The position numbers and the translations under genes are program-made. Of a stretch of 64,000 nt of DNA, positions 17,943 to 27,672 are shown in pieces (positions within the stretch are counted from its first letter, which is position 1; each line of letters opens with the position of its first letter). The notes beneath the pieces are model-generated. The model saw nothing but the letters and a program-made list of their open reading frames with translations. It had not been told where the DNA came from and did no database searches. Origin of the DNA: Opitutaceae bacterium (GTDB lineage: Bacteria; Verrucomicrobiota; Verrucomicrobiia; Opitutales; Opitutaceae); assembly GCA_027482185.1 (NCBI GenBank), contig JAIXWF010000013.1, positions 1,426,001-1,490,000 on the forward strand, in the 5' to 3' direction.

Positions 17943-18553
17943 GGGGCAGGAAGTGTTGTGAACAGATCGGGACCAGGCTTTTGCGGGCCAAGCCGGCGAC
18001 GGTCCGAAGAGCTATCCAACGTCGGCGAGGAGTGGTCAGGTGCTGGGCTTTTCGCTTGCCGATGGCGATAGGAAAAGAGCGTCGGAACAGTCCATGTCCC
18101 AACAGCCCGAAGCATCGGCACTGCGCACTGCGATCCGGAGAGTTTGCGCCGGCGCTTGGCGGCGAAGAACCCGCCGATGCGGAGGGGCTTTGCGGGGAGC
18201 GCGGGCGCGAACCTGGTAGCGCGACGTGGTAGCCCTCGGTTAGGTGGACGCACGGGGGGCGGCCGCAGCGGGCGTTGGGACGACGTTAGGTCCAGCGAAG
18301 CCGATTTCGCCCGGACCCACGTCGGCGGTGATGGCGAAGAGCAGGTCGGGTTTGCCCCGACTGCAGCGAATGGAACCCGCAGGAGCGCAGGGATGGCGAC
18401 GAAACGAGAACCGGCGCGATGGTTGAGGATGCGGGATCAGGAGGGCGCGGCCCTGATGTCAGTTTTTGTTCTTCCTCCCCGCCGCCGCGGCGAGCAGGTC
18501 GGGCACGGCAAAGCGGAGGAGCTTCATGGTGCGGGATCCGGCCGGACGGAACC
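17943..18553. other. Intergenic region without recognisable gene
   Basis: About 610 bases between the stop of the PhoD-like gene and the start of the degenerate transglutaminase gene, both on the minus strand. Frames in this stretch are short or are extensions of antisense frames, with no family likeness. The promoter of the DUF3857 pair should lie in 17943-18100, but I see no clear consensus. No tRNA, strong terminator or repeat was seen. Confidence 0.5.
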
Positions 18554-20911
18554 TCATTGGAGGAGGTTCTGGCCGCGATTCTCCGCCTGCCGGATCGTCA
18601 CGGGCCAACCGGGAAACTGGTTGGACGCCTTGCCGTCGGTCGCATCGATCAGAAAGCGGTACGATTCGACGGTGTAGGTTTTCGCGGCGGGATCGAAGAC
18701 CACGAAGCCGAAGCCGCTGCCTTTTTCGTGCGCGCGCTCGTAGCGGTTCGGCGCCTTGCCGACGACGGGATTTCCCACCGCGTAGACGTAGACCTTGTTG
18801 CCGAAGGCATCGATGTACTCGCCGGTGTCGGCCAGCCCGTGCTTCGGACGGTTCGCATGCGGGAACTTCATGTCGTCCGGGCGCCACCAGCGCGGATAGC
18901 CGGCGGCGATCGCGGGCGTGCAGAAGGACCACATGCTGTCCCGCTGTTGCGCGACCCCGTATTGCACGAGGGTCGCCAGGTGCTGGTCGCCGTTGATGTG
19001 CAGCGCCATCGCGGGGCGCAGGAGGTCGATCGCGCGATTCCGCGGGGTCTGCGGCCAAGCTCCCGAATCGAGATCGGCCTTCAGGTAACCGTCGTAGCTG
19101 CCGTGGTGCGTGGCGACCGCGGCGAAGACCGTCTGGCTGAGCACGGCTTTGAGAGTGTGCCCGCGCCAGTCCTGCGCCCATTTTTTCAGAAACTCCTCCT
19201 GCCGCTCGCCGAGCAGGACCAGGCCCGGGACGTCGAGCTTGGTGCAGTCGAAGTTCGGATCGACGACGTGGTCGCGGCGCGGGCCGCCGGTCTGCACGCG
19301 CTCGGGGCCGCTCTTCCATTGGCGGTCGGCAAGGATGGCGAAGCCGACGCCGCCGTAGACCATGTCGCCGTAGTACACGCTGATGTCCTGCTTCGACGGC
19401 GTCGGGTCGTGCGGATCGGGATGGTGCGCGACGTTGGTGCGGTGGACGGCATTCACCATCCGGGCGGGCTCGATGTATCCGCCCTTCGATGACGCGCCGG
19501 GATCTTCCGCGGTGATCGACATCTTGGCCCCGCCTTCGCCCCAGATGTTGCCCTGGAAAACGTCGTGGTCGTCGGGCAGGCACAGGGTGGGCGCGTGCCG
19601 CATCACGTCGCGGAACGCCCAGCCGAATTGATAGAACTTGCGCAGGTAGTTGAGGATCGCGGGCTCCGCCGGTTCGCGGATGATGCCGAAGCCGCCGTGG
19701 CTCTCGTAGATTTGGTCGCCGGAGAAGAAGACCAGATCGGGTTTCAGTTTCGCGACGTTGCGGGCGACGGGTTCGTAGGGGAATCCGTAGTCGTTCTGGC
19801 AAGTCAGCGCCGCCATCCGCAGCGGCCGGCCGGCAGGGTTGGCGAGAATCGTGCCGGTCCACTCGGAAGGCGTCACGGTGCCGTCGCGGTGTTTTTCGCG
19901 GTAGACGAGTTTGTAGGGCGTCGCGCGCTTTTCGTCCCAGCGCGGAATGCGGAACGTCGCGACCCAGGCGTCGGGATCGAGCTTGGCCTCGCCCAGCGAC
20001 TGCCAGCCGCCGTTCCGCTGCACGTGCAATTCCACAACCTGGCTGTCGGCGCGGCCCATCGGGCCCGTCAGCGCGCTCATCTTCATCACGAAGCCTTCCG
20101 CGGTGCGCGAATCGCTGAGGGAATACATCGACCAGAGGAGCGGACCGAAGCGCCGGGCGGGATCGACCGTGAAAGCGTCGCCGGAAATCTGCCAGGCCGT
20201 GAACCGGTGGCGCGAGCCGCCAGCCGCGGTCGTGGCTTTGGCGGCCTTCTTGGCGTTGCCGGGGGCGCCGGCCGCGGCGTACCCGCTTACGAGGGCGACA
20301 TTGCCGAGCAGGGACGCCGCCGGCACCGTATGGCTCAATTGCCCGAGACTGGCGCCGCCGGCGGCCGCGCGCGCCTCCAGCGTGAGAACGACCTCGTCGC
20401 CGCGGCCGACCCCGGTGAGAAGGAGCGCGATTTGCTTCGGATCGGCGCCGGCCGCGAGCGGGCCGGTTTTCGGGCCGAGCACCAGATTCCCGTCCGCCAC
20501 GCCGGCGTTGAGGCCCTGCTGGACGAAGCAATTGCTGCGATACTCGTTGAGCTCGCTGCGCACTCCGAGGCGGAAACCGCCGCCGTTGTCTTTGCCGCGC
20601 ACCTCGAGTTGCGCGAGTTGCACCGACATCGAGAAGCCCTTCGCCGGGTGCGCGAGTTGGTGCGTGAGCGAGTGGATGCTGCGGTTGCCGCCGAGGCTGC
20701 GGCATTCGGCGCCGCCGTCGGCGATGCGCCAATCCTCCATCGGGTTGGCCCAGAAATCGCCGCCGAGAAAGACGCGGTCGTGGGTTTTGCTCCAGGCATC
20801 GGCGGCCGGCGCGGGGGCCGCGGCGGCGGACTTGGTCGCGGCGCCGGCGCCGACGACGGTGGCGGTAGCGAGCAGTTTAAGGGCGGTGCGGCGGGGGATG
20901 AGGTGATCCAT
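18554..20911 (-). CDS. PhoD-like alkaline phosphatase / phosphodiesterase, Tat-exported
   Basis: Exported metallophosphoesterase of 785 residues. The N terminus carries a twin-arginine signal (R7-R8-T-A-L-K-L-L) and an Ala-rich cleavage region. Residues about 40-380 form beta-rich N-terminal domains. The PhoD-like catalytic part follows with '[13 protein letters not shown]', '[12 protein letters not shown]' and a late '[17 protein letters not shown]' metal-binding segment. PhoD enzymes hydrolyse phosphomono- and diesters using Ca and Fe in the periplasm or outside the cell. At 785 residues it is longer than classical PhoD (about 550-600). It is the last gene of the long sulfatase/TonB locus, 52 bases after the receptor stop, so it may strip phosphate from the same substrate. 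Confidence 0.85.
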   Translation of the reverse strand: MDHLIPRRTALKLLATATVVGAGAATKSAAAAPAPAADAWSKTHDRVFLGGDFWANPMEDWRIADGGAECRSLGGNRSIHSLTHQLAHPAKGFSMSVQLAQLEVRGKDNGGGFRLGVRSELNEYRSNCFVQQGLNAGVADGNLVLGPKTGPLAAGADPKQIALLLTGVGRGDEVVLTLEARAAAGGASLGQLSHTVPAASLLGNVALVSGYAAAGAPGNAKKAAKATTAAGGSRHRFTAWQISGDAFTVDPARRFGPLLWSMYSLSDSRTAEGFVMKMSALTGPMGRADSQVVELHVQRNGGWQSLGEAKLDPDAWVATFRIPRWDEKRATPYKLVYREKHRDGTVTPSEWTGTILANPAGRPLRMAALTCQNDYGFPYEPVARNVAKLKPDLVFFSGDQIYESHGGFGIIREPAEPAILNYLRKFYQFGWAFRDVMRHAPTLCLPDDHDVFQGNIWGEGGAKMSITAEDPGASSKGGYIEPARMVNAVHRTNVAHHPDPHDPTPSKQDISVYYGDMVYGGVGFAILADRQWKSGPERVQTGGPRRDHVVDPNFDCTKLDVPGLVLLGERQEEFLKKWAQDWRGHTLKAVLSQTVFAAVATHHGSYDGYLKADLDSGAWPQTPRNRAIDLLRPAMALHINGDQHLATLVQYGVAQQRDSMWSFCTPAIAAGYPRWWRPDDMKFPHANRPKHGLADTGEYIDAFGNKVYVYAVGNPVVGKAPNRYERAHEKGSGFGFVVFDPAAKTYTVESYRFLIDATDGKASNQFPGWPVTIRQAENRGQNLLQ

Positions 20912-20963
20912 GGGGAAGATTCAGGGTGCGAGCATGCGGCGGGGAGATCGGCCAAGCCAATTT

Positions 20964-23900
20964 CTACAAATCAACCTCGCAGGCCAAAATGAATTGGCGG
21001 GCCACCATGCGCATCGTGGTGAGGGAGTTGCCGTTGAAGAAATCGCGGTTGCGGGAAACGTAGCGGTCCTGCGGGAAGGCGTTGCGGATGTTGAGGTCCA
21101 CGCTGTAGCGGCGGTCGCCGAGCCAGGCGGATTTTCCGCTGTAGCCGAAGGACAGGTCGATCGCGGTTTCGGCCTTTCCTTTCTGGATGATGTTCACGTC
21201 CGGCACGCTGACGCCGTTGACCTGTTTAACGCCGAAGCCGAGCGACGCCGGCGCGCGCCAACGATAACCGCCGCCCGCCCGGAAGCCGCGCAGCGGTCCC
21301 TCGCTGAACCGATACATCGCGTTGAAATTCCAACGGTGGTCGCGGGTGAACTCGTTCGGCCGGCCGTTGTAGGCTTCGAGGACCGGGATGCCGGAGTTGC
21401 CGTTGCGCACATTCGAGATCCAGCTCTCCTTCATCGTCTGCTGGGCCCAGCCGCCCGCGACCTTGTCGTTGTTGCGGCCCCACGGGGTCAGATTGCTGCC
21501 GAGGTTCTGGGGCACGACGTTGCCGGAGCCGGTGCCGACCGGGATGGAATCCCACGTGTATTGCCGGATGACGCCGTCGCCATCCATGTCGAAACCGGCT
21601 GGATTGCGGTAGATCGCCTCGGTGTCGCCCGGCACGTAGCCTTCGGTGAAAAAGGTCCGGTCCATGATCGCCTCGAACTGATCGGCGAACTTGGTCCATT
21701 GGGTGGCGATGCCGCTCTGCGTGACCTGCTGGTGATTCCACGTGAAGCGAACATCCAGATTGCGGGTCGGCTTCCACTGCAGGGTGATTTCTTTGCCGGC
21801 GGCGGCCGTGTCGGCGGTCACGGCGTAGGGGTCGAGGTAGTTGAAGAAGTTCATCGTCTCGAAGCCGCCGTTGTTCACCGACGCGAAGGGATAGGCGAAT
21901 TGGGGATCGCCCTGGTCCTGCAGCGGCCACGCGGGAAACTTGGCGCGGAATTCCGCCTGGTTGGCCACCAGGGCCCGCGTGATGTCCTTCATCACCGGCC
22001 GCATGGCCCCTCTGATCCCGGCGAACAGCGCCCCCAGCCGGCTCGGGGAGGAGTTCACTTCGTACTCGTTGTACCGGACGTTGAATTTTCCCTCGAACAG
22101 CCCGAGACGAAAACCTTGGTCGAAGCCATCGCCCCGTTCGCTGGCCATGAAGCTGCCGTCGGGGTTGCGCGAGGTGGTGTTGGGCGCGAACGTGTTCGAC
22201 TTCGTGTACATGAACGACAGGTCCGCCCCGAGCGGAAGTTTCCAGCCCCAGTGGCGGAACGGATGCACGACGATGCCCTTCAGTTCGGTGGTGCCGGAGG
22301 CCTTGGTCGCCGGATCCATGGGGTCGAAGCCGTAGTAATCGAGATGGGCCTGATAGCCGGCCGACTGGGCCGACACGATCTGGCCCGTTTCCGGATTGCG
22401 CCAGGCCACGGCGGGGGCGGCCGAGCGGGCGGTGTTGTTGGAATCTTCGCGGCGGCCGTAGGTGAGCACGACGCGGTCCTGCAGCAGGAAGCCCTGGTAC
22501 GAGAGAAGTTTGGTATCGAATTCCGAATGGGTTCCCCCGGTGTTCCGGCCCGTGATGAGCCGCTCGCCGTTGGTGCCCGTGCCGGCGTTCGCCGGATCGA
22601 CGATCCAGACCTCGCCGTTGTTGTCGGTGATCCTCCAGGGTTGGCCGATCTCGAAGCCGTCGGTGCGGGGCGCCCAGCCGAAATCCGCGCCGACGTAGGA
22701 GCGGAAATTGACGGCGCGGTTGCTGGCCGCGGCGCTGTAGCCGCTGCCCAACGGGCCGAGTCCCCGCCGGCCGGTCGCGGGATCGACGGTGTAGTTGACC
22801 CCGCTGAAAACGGGATCCCGCATGCGGCCGTTTTCGATCACCGGCTGGAGGTTGTAGCGGTATTCCTGGTTGAGGTTTTTCGATTCGAGAGCCGAGACGA
22901 TGCCCGCCACCCGATGCCGCCCGAGCAACCGCACCCAGCGGTTCTGGAAATGATCCTTGGTGTCGAATTCATACGAGAGCGCGGCGCGCCATTCGTCGCT
23001 CTTGTTCCAACCTTGGCTGTAGCCGGCGAGGCCGTCGAAATACAGCCGGCCCGCGTAGGGATTCGGCGTGACGCCGTCGGGCAGAAAACGGTTCGCGTCG
23101 ACGTTGAGATTCAAACCGCCGTTGCCGCCGAACATATATTGCCCGTTGCGGTTTTTCCCGGCCTCCCGCTGGTAGCCCGCTTCGAGATGCAGGTGGCGGA
23201 AGATCTCCTGGTTGAAAAACAGATTGGTGATCGAGGATTCGCCCGCCGCGAAATCGGTGTGGTAGTGGTAGCTTGTATCCCGGGGATAATATTTGTCGTC
23301 CAGGAGCGAGACTCCCCGCGTGGTGCCGGCGTTGACCGGATCGACGACCCCAGGCCAAAGGCCGTTGTCGGCGATGTTCTGCACGCCCACAGAATAGAAG
23401 CTGCCCGAGGCGCGCACGCCGGCGGGATTGTTGCCGCCGATCACGCTGATGGCGCCGTCGCCCGAGGTGCTGAAAACCCGGTTGTCGGGATTGGTGCGGG
23501 TGGCCTGCCAGGCGAGGCTGTTGTTGAAAAGCGGTTGGTTGCCCAGCGCCGAACCCAGGTCGCCCGCCTGATACCAGACGCGGACCCGGTCGAGCGGCGC
23601 CACGCGCGACGGCATGCGGTTGTGGTTTTCGATCTTCTCGAAGTGGGCGCTGAACGAGGTTTTCCTGAAAGGGGAAAACAGCAGGGCGCCGTACAGCCGG
23701 CGGTCCCGCTCGAGGGACGGCTTGATGTCCGCCTTTTTGTTTTCCGCGAGCAAGGCGCCGCGGAACGCGAGTTTGCCCGGCAGCAGCGTGCGATTGAAGT
23801 GAAACTCCCCGCGCAGCCCGCCGAAGCTGTCGACCTGCATTCTGGTTTTGGCGGTGTTCCGATTCATGATCGGCCGGGCCAGCGTCGCGTCGATCGCCCC

Positions 23901-24419
23901 CGTGGGCGCGCCGATGCCGAACATCATGGGATTCGGTCCGGAGGCGAGGGTGACGCGCTCCAGGTTGTAGTTGTCCGCCCGCGTCCCGGTGGCGAAGAAC
24001 TCGCGCGAACGCCGGGCGTCGCCGATGCCGCGCACGCGCAGATTGCCTTGGCCGGAGTCCTTCGACTCCACGTTGGCGACATATTCGGAGCCGTTCTCGA
24101 TATTGAGCGAGTAGATCGAAGCGTCCTCGACGCTGTTGAACCCGAACTCGTGCATGAAATCCAACGTGAACACGTCCATCTGCGAGGCCACGTCGGCGAG
24201 TTTGGTCCGCATGCGGGTGCCGGCCAGGGTTTCGGCCGGCGTCCAGCCGGTATTGTCGCCGGCCTGCACTTGAAACGGGGCGAGCACGACAAGTTCGCCG
24301 GATTTTTGTCCGGCGGCTTCGTCTTTGGGCGGCGGGACCGTGGTCTGGGCCGAGGTGCCGGGGCTGAAAGCGAGCCAGCCGGCAAGCGCGGCGACGAGGG
24401 GGTGGGGTTTGAGGGGCAT
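20964..24419 (-). CDS. TonB-dependent receptor (large)
   Basis: Outer-membrane TonB-dependent receptor of 1151 residues from the ATG at 24417-24419. The frame is open upstream, but those residues do not resemble a signal sequence. The signal peptide ends near residue 24 (GTSAQ). The segment LVVLAPFQV (43-51) parallels the LSPF segment of the other two receptors. The plug includes a variant of the 'SGPNPMMFGIG' motif and the barrel ends with 'ILACEVDL'. It is larger than the other receptors, with long glycine- and asparagine-rich extracellular-loop-like stretches. It lies downstream of two sulfatase genes and upstream of the PhoD-like phosphatase on the same strand, implying import of the desulfated or still sulfated product. 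Confidence 0.9.
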   Translation of the reverse strand: MPLKPHPLVAALAGWLAFSPGTSAQTTVPPPKDEAAGQKSGELVVLAPFQVQAGDNTGWTPAETLAGTRMRTKLADVASQMDVFTLDFMHEFGFNSVEDASIYSLNIENGSEYVANVESKDSGQGNLRVRGIGDARRSREFFATGTRADNYNLERVTLASGPNPMMFGIGAPTGAIDATLARPIMNRNTAKTRMQVDSFGGLRGEFHFNRTLLPGKLAFRGALLAENKKADIKPSLERDRRLYGALLFSPFRKTSFSAHFEKIENHNRMPSRVAPLDRVRVWYQAGDLGSALGNQPLFNNSLAWQATRTNPDNRVFSTSGDGAISVIGGNNPAGVRASGSFYSVGVQNIADNGLWPGVVDPVNAGTTRGVSLLDDKYYPRDTSYHYHTDFAAGESSITNLFFNQEIFRHLHLEAGYQREAGKNRNGQYMFGGNGGLNLNVDANRFLPDGVTPNPYAGRLYFDGLAGYSQGWNKSDEWRAALSYEFDTKDHFQNRWVRLLGRHRVAGIVSALESKNLNQEYRYNLQPVIENGRMRDPVFSGVNYTVDPATGRRGLGPLGSGYSAAASNRAVNFRSYVGADFGWAPRTDGFEIGQPWRITDNNGEVWIVDPANAGTGTNGERLITGRNTGGTHSEFDTKLLSYQGFLLQDRVVLTYGRREDSNNTARSAAPAVAWRNPETGQIVSAQSAGYQAHLDYYGFDPMDPATKASGTTELKGIVVHPFRHWGWKLPLGADLSFMYTKSNTFAPNTTSRNPDGSFMASERGDGFDQGFRLGLFEGKFNVRYNEYEVNSSPSRLGALFAGIRGAMRPVMKDITRALVANQAEFRAKFPAWPLQDQGDPQFAYPFASVNNGGFETMNFFNYLDPYAVTADTAAAGKEITLQWKPTRNLDVRFTWNHQQVTQSGIATQWTKFADQFEAIMDRTFFTEGYVPGDTEAIYRNPAGFDMDGDGVIRQYTWDSIPVGTGSGNVVPQNLGSNLTPWGRNNDKVAGGWAQQTMKESWISNVRNGNSGIPVLEAYNGRPNEFTRDHRWNFNAMYRFSEGPLRGFRAGGGYRWRAPASLGFGVKQVNGVSVPDVNIIQKGKAETAIDLSFGYSGKSAWLGDRRYSVDLNIRNAFPQDRYVSRNRDFFNGNSLTTMRMVARQFILACEVDL

Positions 24420-24510
24420 TACGGGGTGGGGTGTGGGGAAAGGAAACGACGGCCGCAGGACTCCGAACGAAGTCCGGCGAGCGGCCGCCAACGCGCGGGG
24501 GCGCCGCGCG

Positions 24511-26094
24511 CTATCTCAGATTTGCGGCGGCCCGCGCGGGCCGGATCGTCGGGTCGGGTTTCCCGGCGAGTTCCTGTTTTTCCGCTTTGCCGCCTTGGTT
24601 GTGCGGCACATCGGGGGCGAACGCGGCGGGAAAGGACGCGGCCAGCCGCGCCTTTTGGCGCACGGCTTCCGGCGCGGTCGAGGCGGCGAGATTGGTCCAC
24701 TGCAGCGGATCGGCGGCCATGTCGTAGAATTCCTCGGTGCCGTCCCGGTAGCGAATAAAGTACCAGCGCTCGTCGCGCACGGCGGCGCTGCCGCGGCCGT
24801 CGATCGTGATGGAGACGTGCGGCCACGCCTGCTGCGGATTGCGCAACAACGGCACGAGGCTGCGGCCGTCGATCCCGGGTTTGGCGGGCAGGCCGCAGGC
24901 TTCGATCAACGTGGGATAGAGATCCATCAGATTGACGACGCGCGGGCAGTCCTGCTGGGCCTGCATGCCAGGCATCCGAATAATGAGGGGCAGGCGGGTC
25001 GACTCTGCCCAAAGCGCGGCTTTGCGGAAACGCAGTTTCTCCCCGAGGTGCCAGCCGTGGTCGCCCCAGATGACGACGATGGTGTTGTCGCGGGCCGGGC
25101 TTTTTTCGAGCGCGGCAAGCACGTGCCCGATGCAATCGTCGGCGTAGCTGATCGCCGCGAGGTAGGCCTGCACGGCGGACTTGTGCAGGCGGGGGTCCTG
25201 CCGGACCCAATTGAAGTCGGCCGACGGCTTGTTCTTCACGCGTCCCTGCGGGTCGACGATGTCGTCCAGATCATCGAGCCGGAATTCCGGCAGCTCGATC
25301 GACTCCAGCGGATGGCGGTCGAAATTCTCCTGCGGCACATACCAGGGCAGGTGCGGTTTGGAGATGCCGAGCGCCATGAAGAAAGGTTTGCCCGGGGTTT
25401 TCGCCAAGTGGGCGGCGGCCCACTCGGCGGCTTTCCAGTCCTTGGATTCTTCCTTCGGTCCGCGGGTGGGGCCCCAGGCGAATTCCGTGCCGTCGGCGTC
25501 GCCTTCCTTCATACCCTCGCGCTTCACCTCGGGCCGCGGGATGGGTTTGCCGTTCCACAAATTCTGCCGGCGCGAAGTGAGGCGTGCGGGATCCGGGCGC
25601 GAACCGGCGCCGCCCGCGGCATCTTCCCATTGGTCGAAGGCCCAGTGGCCCTCGTCGCCCGGATGTTTGTGGAAAATCTTGCCGTTCGAAAGCGTGTGGT
25701 AGCCGTGCTTCGAAAAATACTCCGGCAGCGTCAGGTGGGTCTGGATCAATTCGGAACCGCGCATGTTCTGGCTGTTGCCGTAGACGCCGCTCCGGTGCGG
25801 CATGAAGCCCGAGAGCAGGGCCGAACGCGACGGTCCGCACACCGGACCGGCGCAATGGGCCTGTTGGAAAACGACGGAGCCGCGCTGCGCGAAGCGGTCG
25901 AGGTTGGGTGTCGCCGATTTTTTCTGCGGGGCGCCGCCGAAGGGGCCCACCCAGTCGTTCAAGTCGTCGACGGCGATGAAGAGGACGTTGTAGGGAACCG
26001 GCGGTTTTTCGGCGGCGCGAAGTTGGCCGAAGGCGAGGCCAAGCGCGGCGAAAGCGACGGCGCGGAGAGCAAAGAGCGTGGGGTAGGGAGTCAT
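24511..26094 (-). CDS. Sulfatase, iduronate-2-sulfatase-like
   Basis: Secreted sulfatase of 527 residues. The start was set at the ATG 26092-26094, just after the upstream sulfatase stop, which gives a clear signal peptide (residues 1-28). The metal-binding 'AVDDLNDW' (D43, D44) and the formylglycine signature C86-G-P-S-R90 are present. 'NGKIFHKH' replaces the usual GKWHLG, and 'VIWGDHGWHLGEK' lies in the C-terminal half. These features resemble iduronate-2-sulfatase-type enzymes acting on uronic-acid-containing glycans. The gene follows the other sulfatase by 5 bases and precedes the large TonB receptor by 91 bases. A fragment of a close relative is found at 12794-12880. The substrate is inferred by class only. 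Confidence 0.9.
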   Translation of the reverse strand: MTPYPTLFALRAVAFAALGLAFGQLRAAEKPPVPYNVLFIAVDDLNDWVGPFGGAPQKKSATPNLDRFAQRGSVVFQQAHCAGPVCGPSRSALLSGFMPHRSGVYGNSQNMRGSELIQTHLTLPEYFSKHGYHTLSNGKIFHKHPGDEGHWAFDQWEDAAGGAGSRPDPARLTSRRQNLWNGKPIPRPEVKREGMKEGDADGTEFAWGPTRGPKEESKDWKAAEWAAAHLAKTPGKPFFMALGISKPHLPWYVPQENFDRHPLESIELPEFRLDDLDDIVDPQGRVKNKPSADFNWVRQDPRLHKSAVQAYLAAISYADDCIGHVLAALEKSPARDNTIVVIWGDHGWHLGEKLRFRKAALWAESTRLPLIIRMPGMQAQQDCPRVVNLMDLYPTLIEACGLPAKPGIDGRSLVPLLRNPQQAWPHVSITIDGRGSAAVRDERWYFIRYRDGTEEFYDMAADPLQWTNLAASTAPEAVRQKARLAASFPAAFAPDVPHNQGGKAEKQELAGKPDPTIRPARAAANLR

Positions 26095-26099
26095 GGGGT

Positions 26100-27527
26100 T
26101 CAGGGCTGCGAATTCTTTTCCGGGCCGGTGCGGTTGATGAGACCGCCGAAAGGATTGTTGCCGAAGGTCGGGGCGATGAGGCCGCGGTTCCATTCGGCGG
26201 CGGCGGCGGCGAGGCGCGCCGCGACTTCGGGACGGGACGCGGCGAGGTCGCGGGTTTCGCCGAGGTCTTGCGACAAATCGTAGAGCTGCGGCGCGTTTTG
26301 GTAGGTGCGCAGCCACTTCCAATTGCCCTCCCGCACCGCGAACGCCTCGCCGGCGTCCATGCGCCAATACAGCCGCGGGTGCGGGGCGGCGGGATTCTTG
26401 CCGGTGAGAAACGGCAGGAGATCGACGCCGTCGAGCGCGGCGAGCCCGGCGTCGCGTTTGCCCCCGGCGGCGGCGAGGGCGGTCGGGAAGATATCGAGCG
26501 AAATGACCGGCTGGGAATAGGTGCGGCCGGCGGGAATGCGGGTGGGCCAGGCCACGACGAACGGGACGCGGATGCCGCCTTCGAACACATCGCCTTTCTG
26601 GCCGCGCAGCGGGTTGTTCACCGACGCGTTGGCGTTGCGCTTGGTCATCGGTCCGCCGTTGTCGGAAATGAAGAAAATCAACGTGCGCTCGCGTTGGCCG
26701 GCGGCGTCGAGGGCATCGAGGATGCGGCCGACGGCCTCGTCCACCGTGGCGACCATCGCGGCGTAGGTGCGGCGGCGTTCGTCGGCGATCGCGGCGAAGC
26801 GCGCGAGTTGGTCGGCGCGGGCCTGCAGCGGGGTGTGCGGCGCATTGAAGGAAACGTAGAGGAACCAGGGTTGCGGAGTGCGGGCGTAGCGGCCGACGGC
26901 GGCGACGGCCTCTTCGCCGAGCCGCGTGGTGAGCTCCCCGACTTCGGGTTCTGCGGCGGAGTTGCGCAGCAGGGGCGAGGTGTGTTCGGCGTCGCCGGTG
27001 CTCGCCGCTTTCTTGCCCGCGCCGACTTCGACCTCGACGATCGAGTTCGGGAAGTAGCGATGGCCGCCGCCGAGAAAGCCGAAGAAATCATCGAAGCCGC
27101 GGCGATTGGGATGGAAGTGCGGGTGCGAGCCGAGGTGCCATTTGCCGATGGCTCCGGTCCGATAGCCGGCGGAGCGGAGCGCGTCGCCGAGCGTAACCTC
27201 GGAGAGCGGCAGGCCGTGGGTGGCGGCGGTGGCGTCCCACTTGGGATTGTACTCGTAGCCGAACCGTTGCTGGTAGCGGCCCGTCATGAAGCCGGCGCGG
27301 GAAGGACTGCAAACCGGGTAGGAAACGTAGCCGTCGGAGCAACGGACGCCGGAGGCGGCAAGACGGTCGAGGTGGGGCGTGGGAATGTCGCGTCCGCCCT
27401 GAAAGCCGACGTCGTTGTAGCCGAGATCATCGACGACGAGCAGAAGTACGTTGGGCCGCGGCTCGGCGGCGCGAGTCGCCGCCAAACCGAGCAGAGCCAT
27501 CAGCAGGATCGAATAGAAGCAGCGCAT
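26100..27527 (-). CDS. Sulfatase, arylsulfatase-like
   Basis: Secreted type I sulfatase of 475 residues, near the usual family length. The signal peptide (1-21) is followed by 'LVVDDLGYNDVG' (D33, D34), the signature C73-S-P-S-R77 inside 'SYPVCSPSRAGFMTGRYQQR', 'GKWHLGSHP', and 'FFISDNGGPM'. The local sequence around the active site closely parallels the partial sulfatase at 1-1057, so the two are paralogues of the same subfamily. Here it is paired with a different-type sulfatase immediately downstream, which suggests removal of sulfate from two positions of one glycan. The upstream gap of 145 bases to the DUF1592 gene holds no obvious terminator. Confidence 0.9.
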   Translation of the reverse strand: MRCFYSILLMALLGLAATRAAEPRPNVLLLVVDDLGYNDVGFQGGRDIPTPHLDRLAASGVRCSDGYVSYPVCSPSRAGFMTGRYQQRFGYEYNPKWDATAATHGLPLSEVTLGDALRSAGYRTGAIGKWHLGSHPHFHPNRRGFDDFFGFLGGGHRYFPNSIVEVEVGAGKKAASTGDAEHTSPLLRNSAAEPEVGELTTRLGEEAVAAVGRYARTPQPWFLYVSFNAPHTPLQARADQLARFAAIADERRRTYAAMVATVDEAVGRILDALDAAGQRERTLIFFISDNGGPMTKRNANASVNNPLRGQKGDVFEGGIRVPFVVAWPTRIPAGRTYSQPVISLDIFPTALAAAGGKRDAGLAALDGVDLLPFLTGKNPAAPHPRLYWRMDAGEAFAVREGNWKWLRTYQNAPQLYDLSQDLGETRDLAASRPEVAARLAAAAAEWNRGLIAPTFGNNPFGGLINRTGPEKNSQP

Positions 27528-27672
27528 GGGGTATTTGTGGGGAAGGGGCTACGGGGCGCGGAGCAGGGGGAAATCGGGAAAGGAAAATCAACGGAGCCGG
27601 CCCGAACGGGAAAAACGGTCGGCGCCCGGCGCCCGTCCGGCGGCGGGGGCAAGAAGAGGTTGGAACGAAGAC

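Noticed and set aside
18459-18527. 22-codon frame 'MKLLRFAVPDLLAAAAGRKN' (plus KN) after the PhoD gene
   Set aside because: It has an ATG and follows the PhoD stop by 26 bases, but it is too short to judge and has no recognised family; it could equally be a scrap or chance.
20910-24758. Plus-strand open frame of 1282 codons opposite the third TonB receptor
   Set aside because: Antisense shadow of a clear receptor; no domain, no signal peptide.
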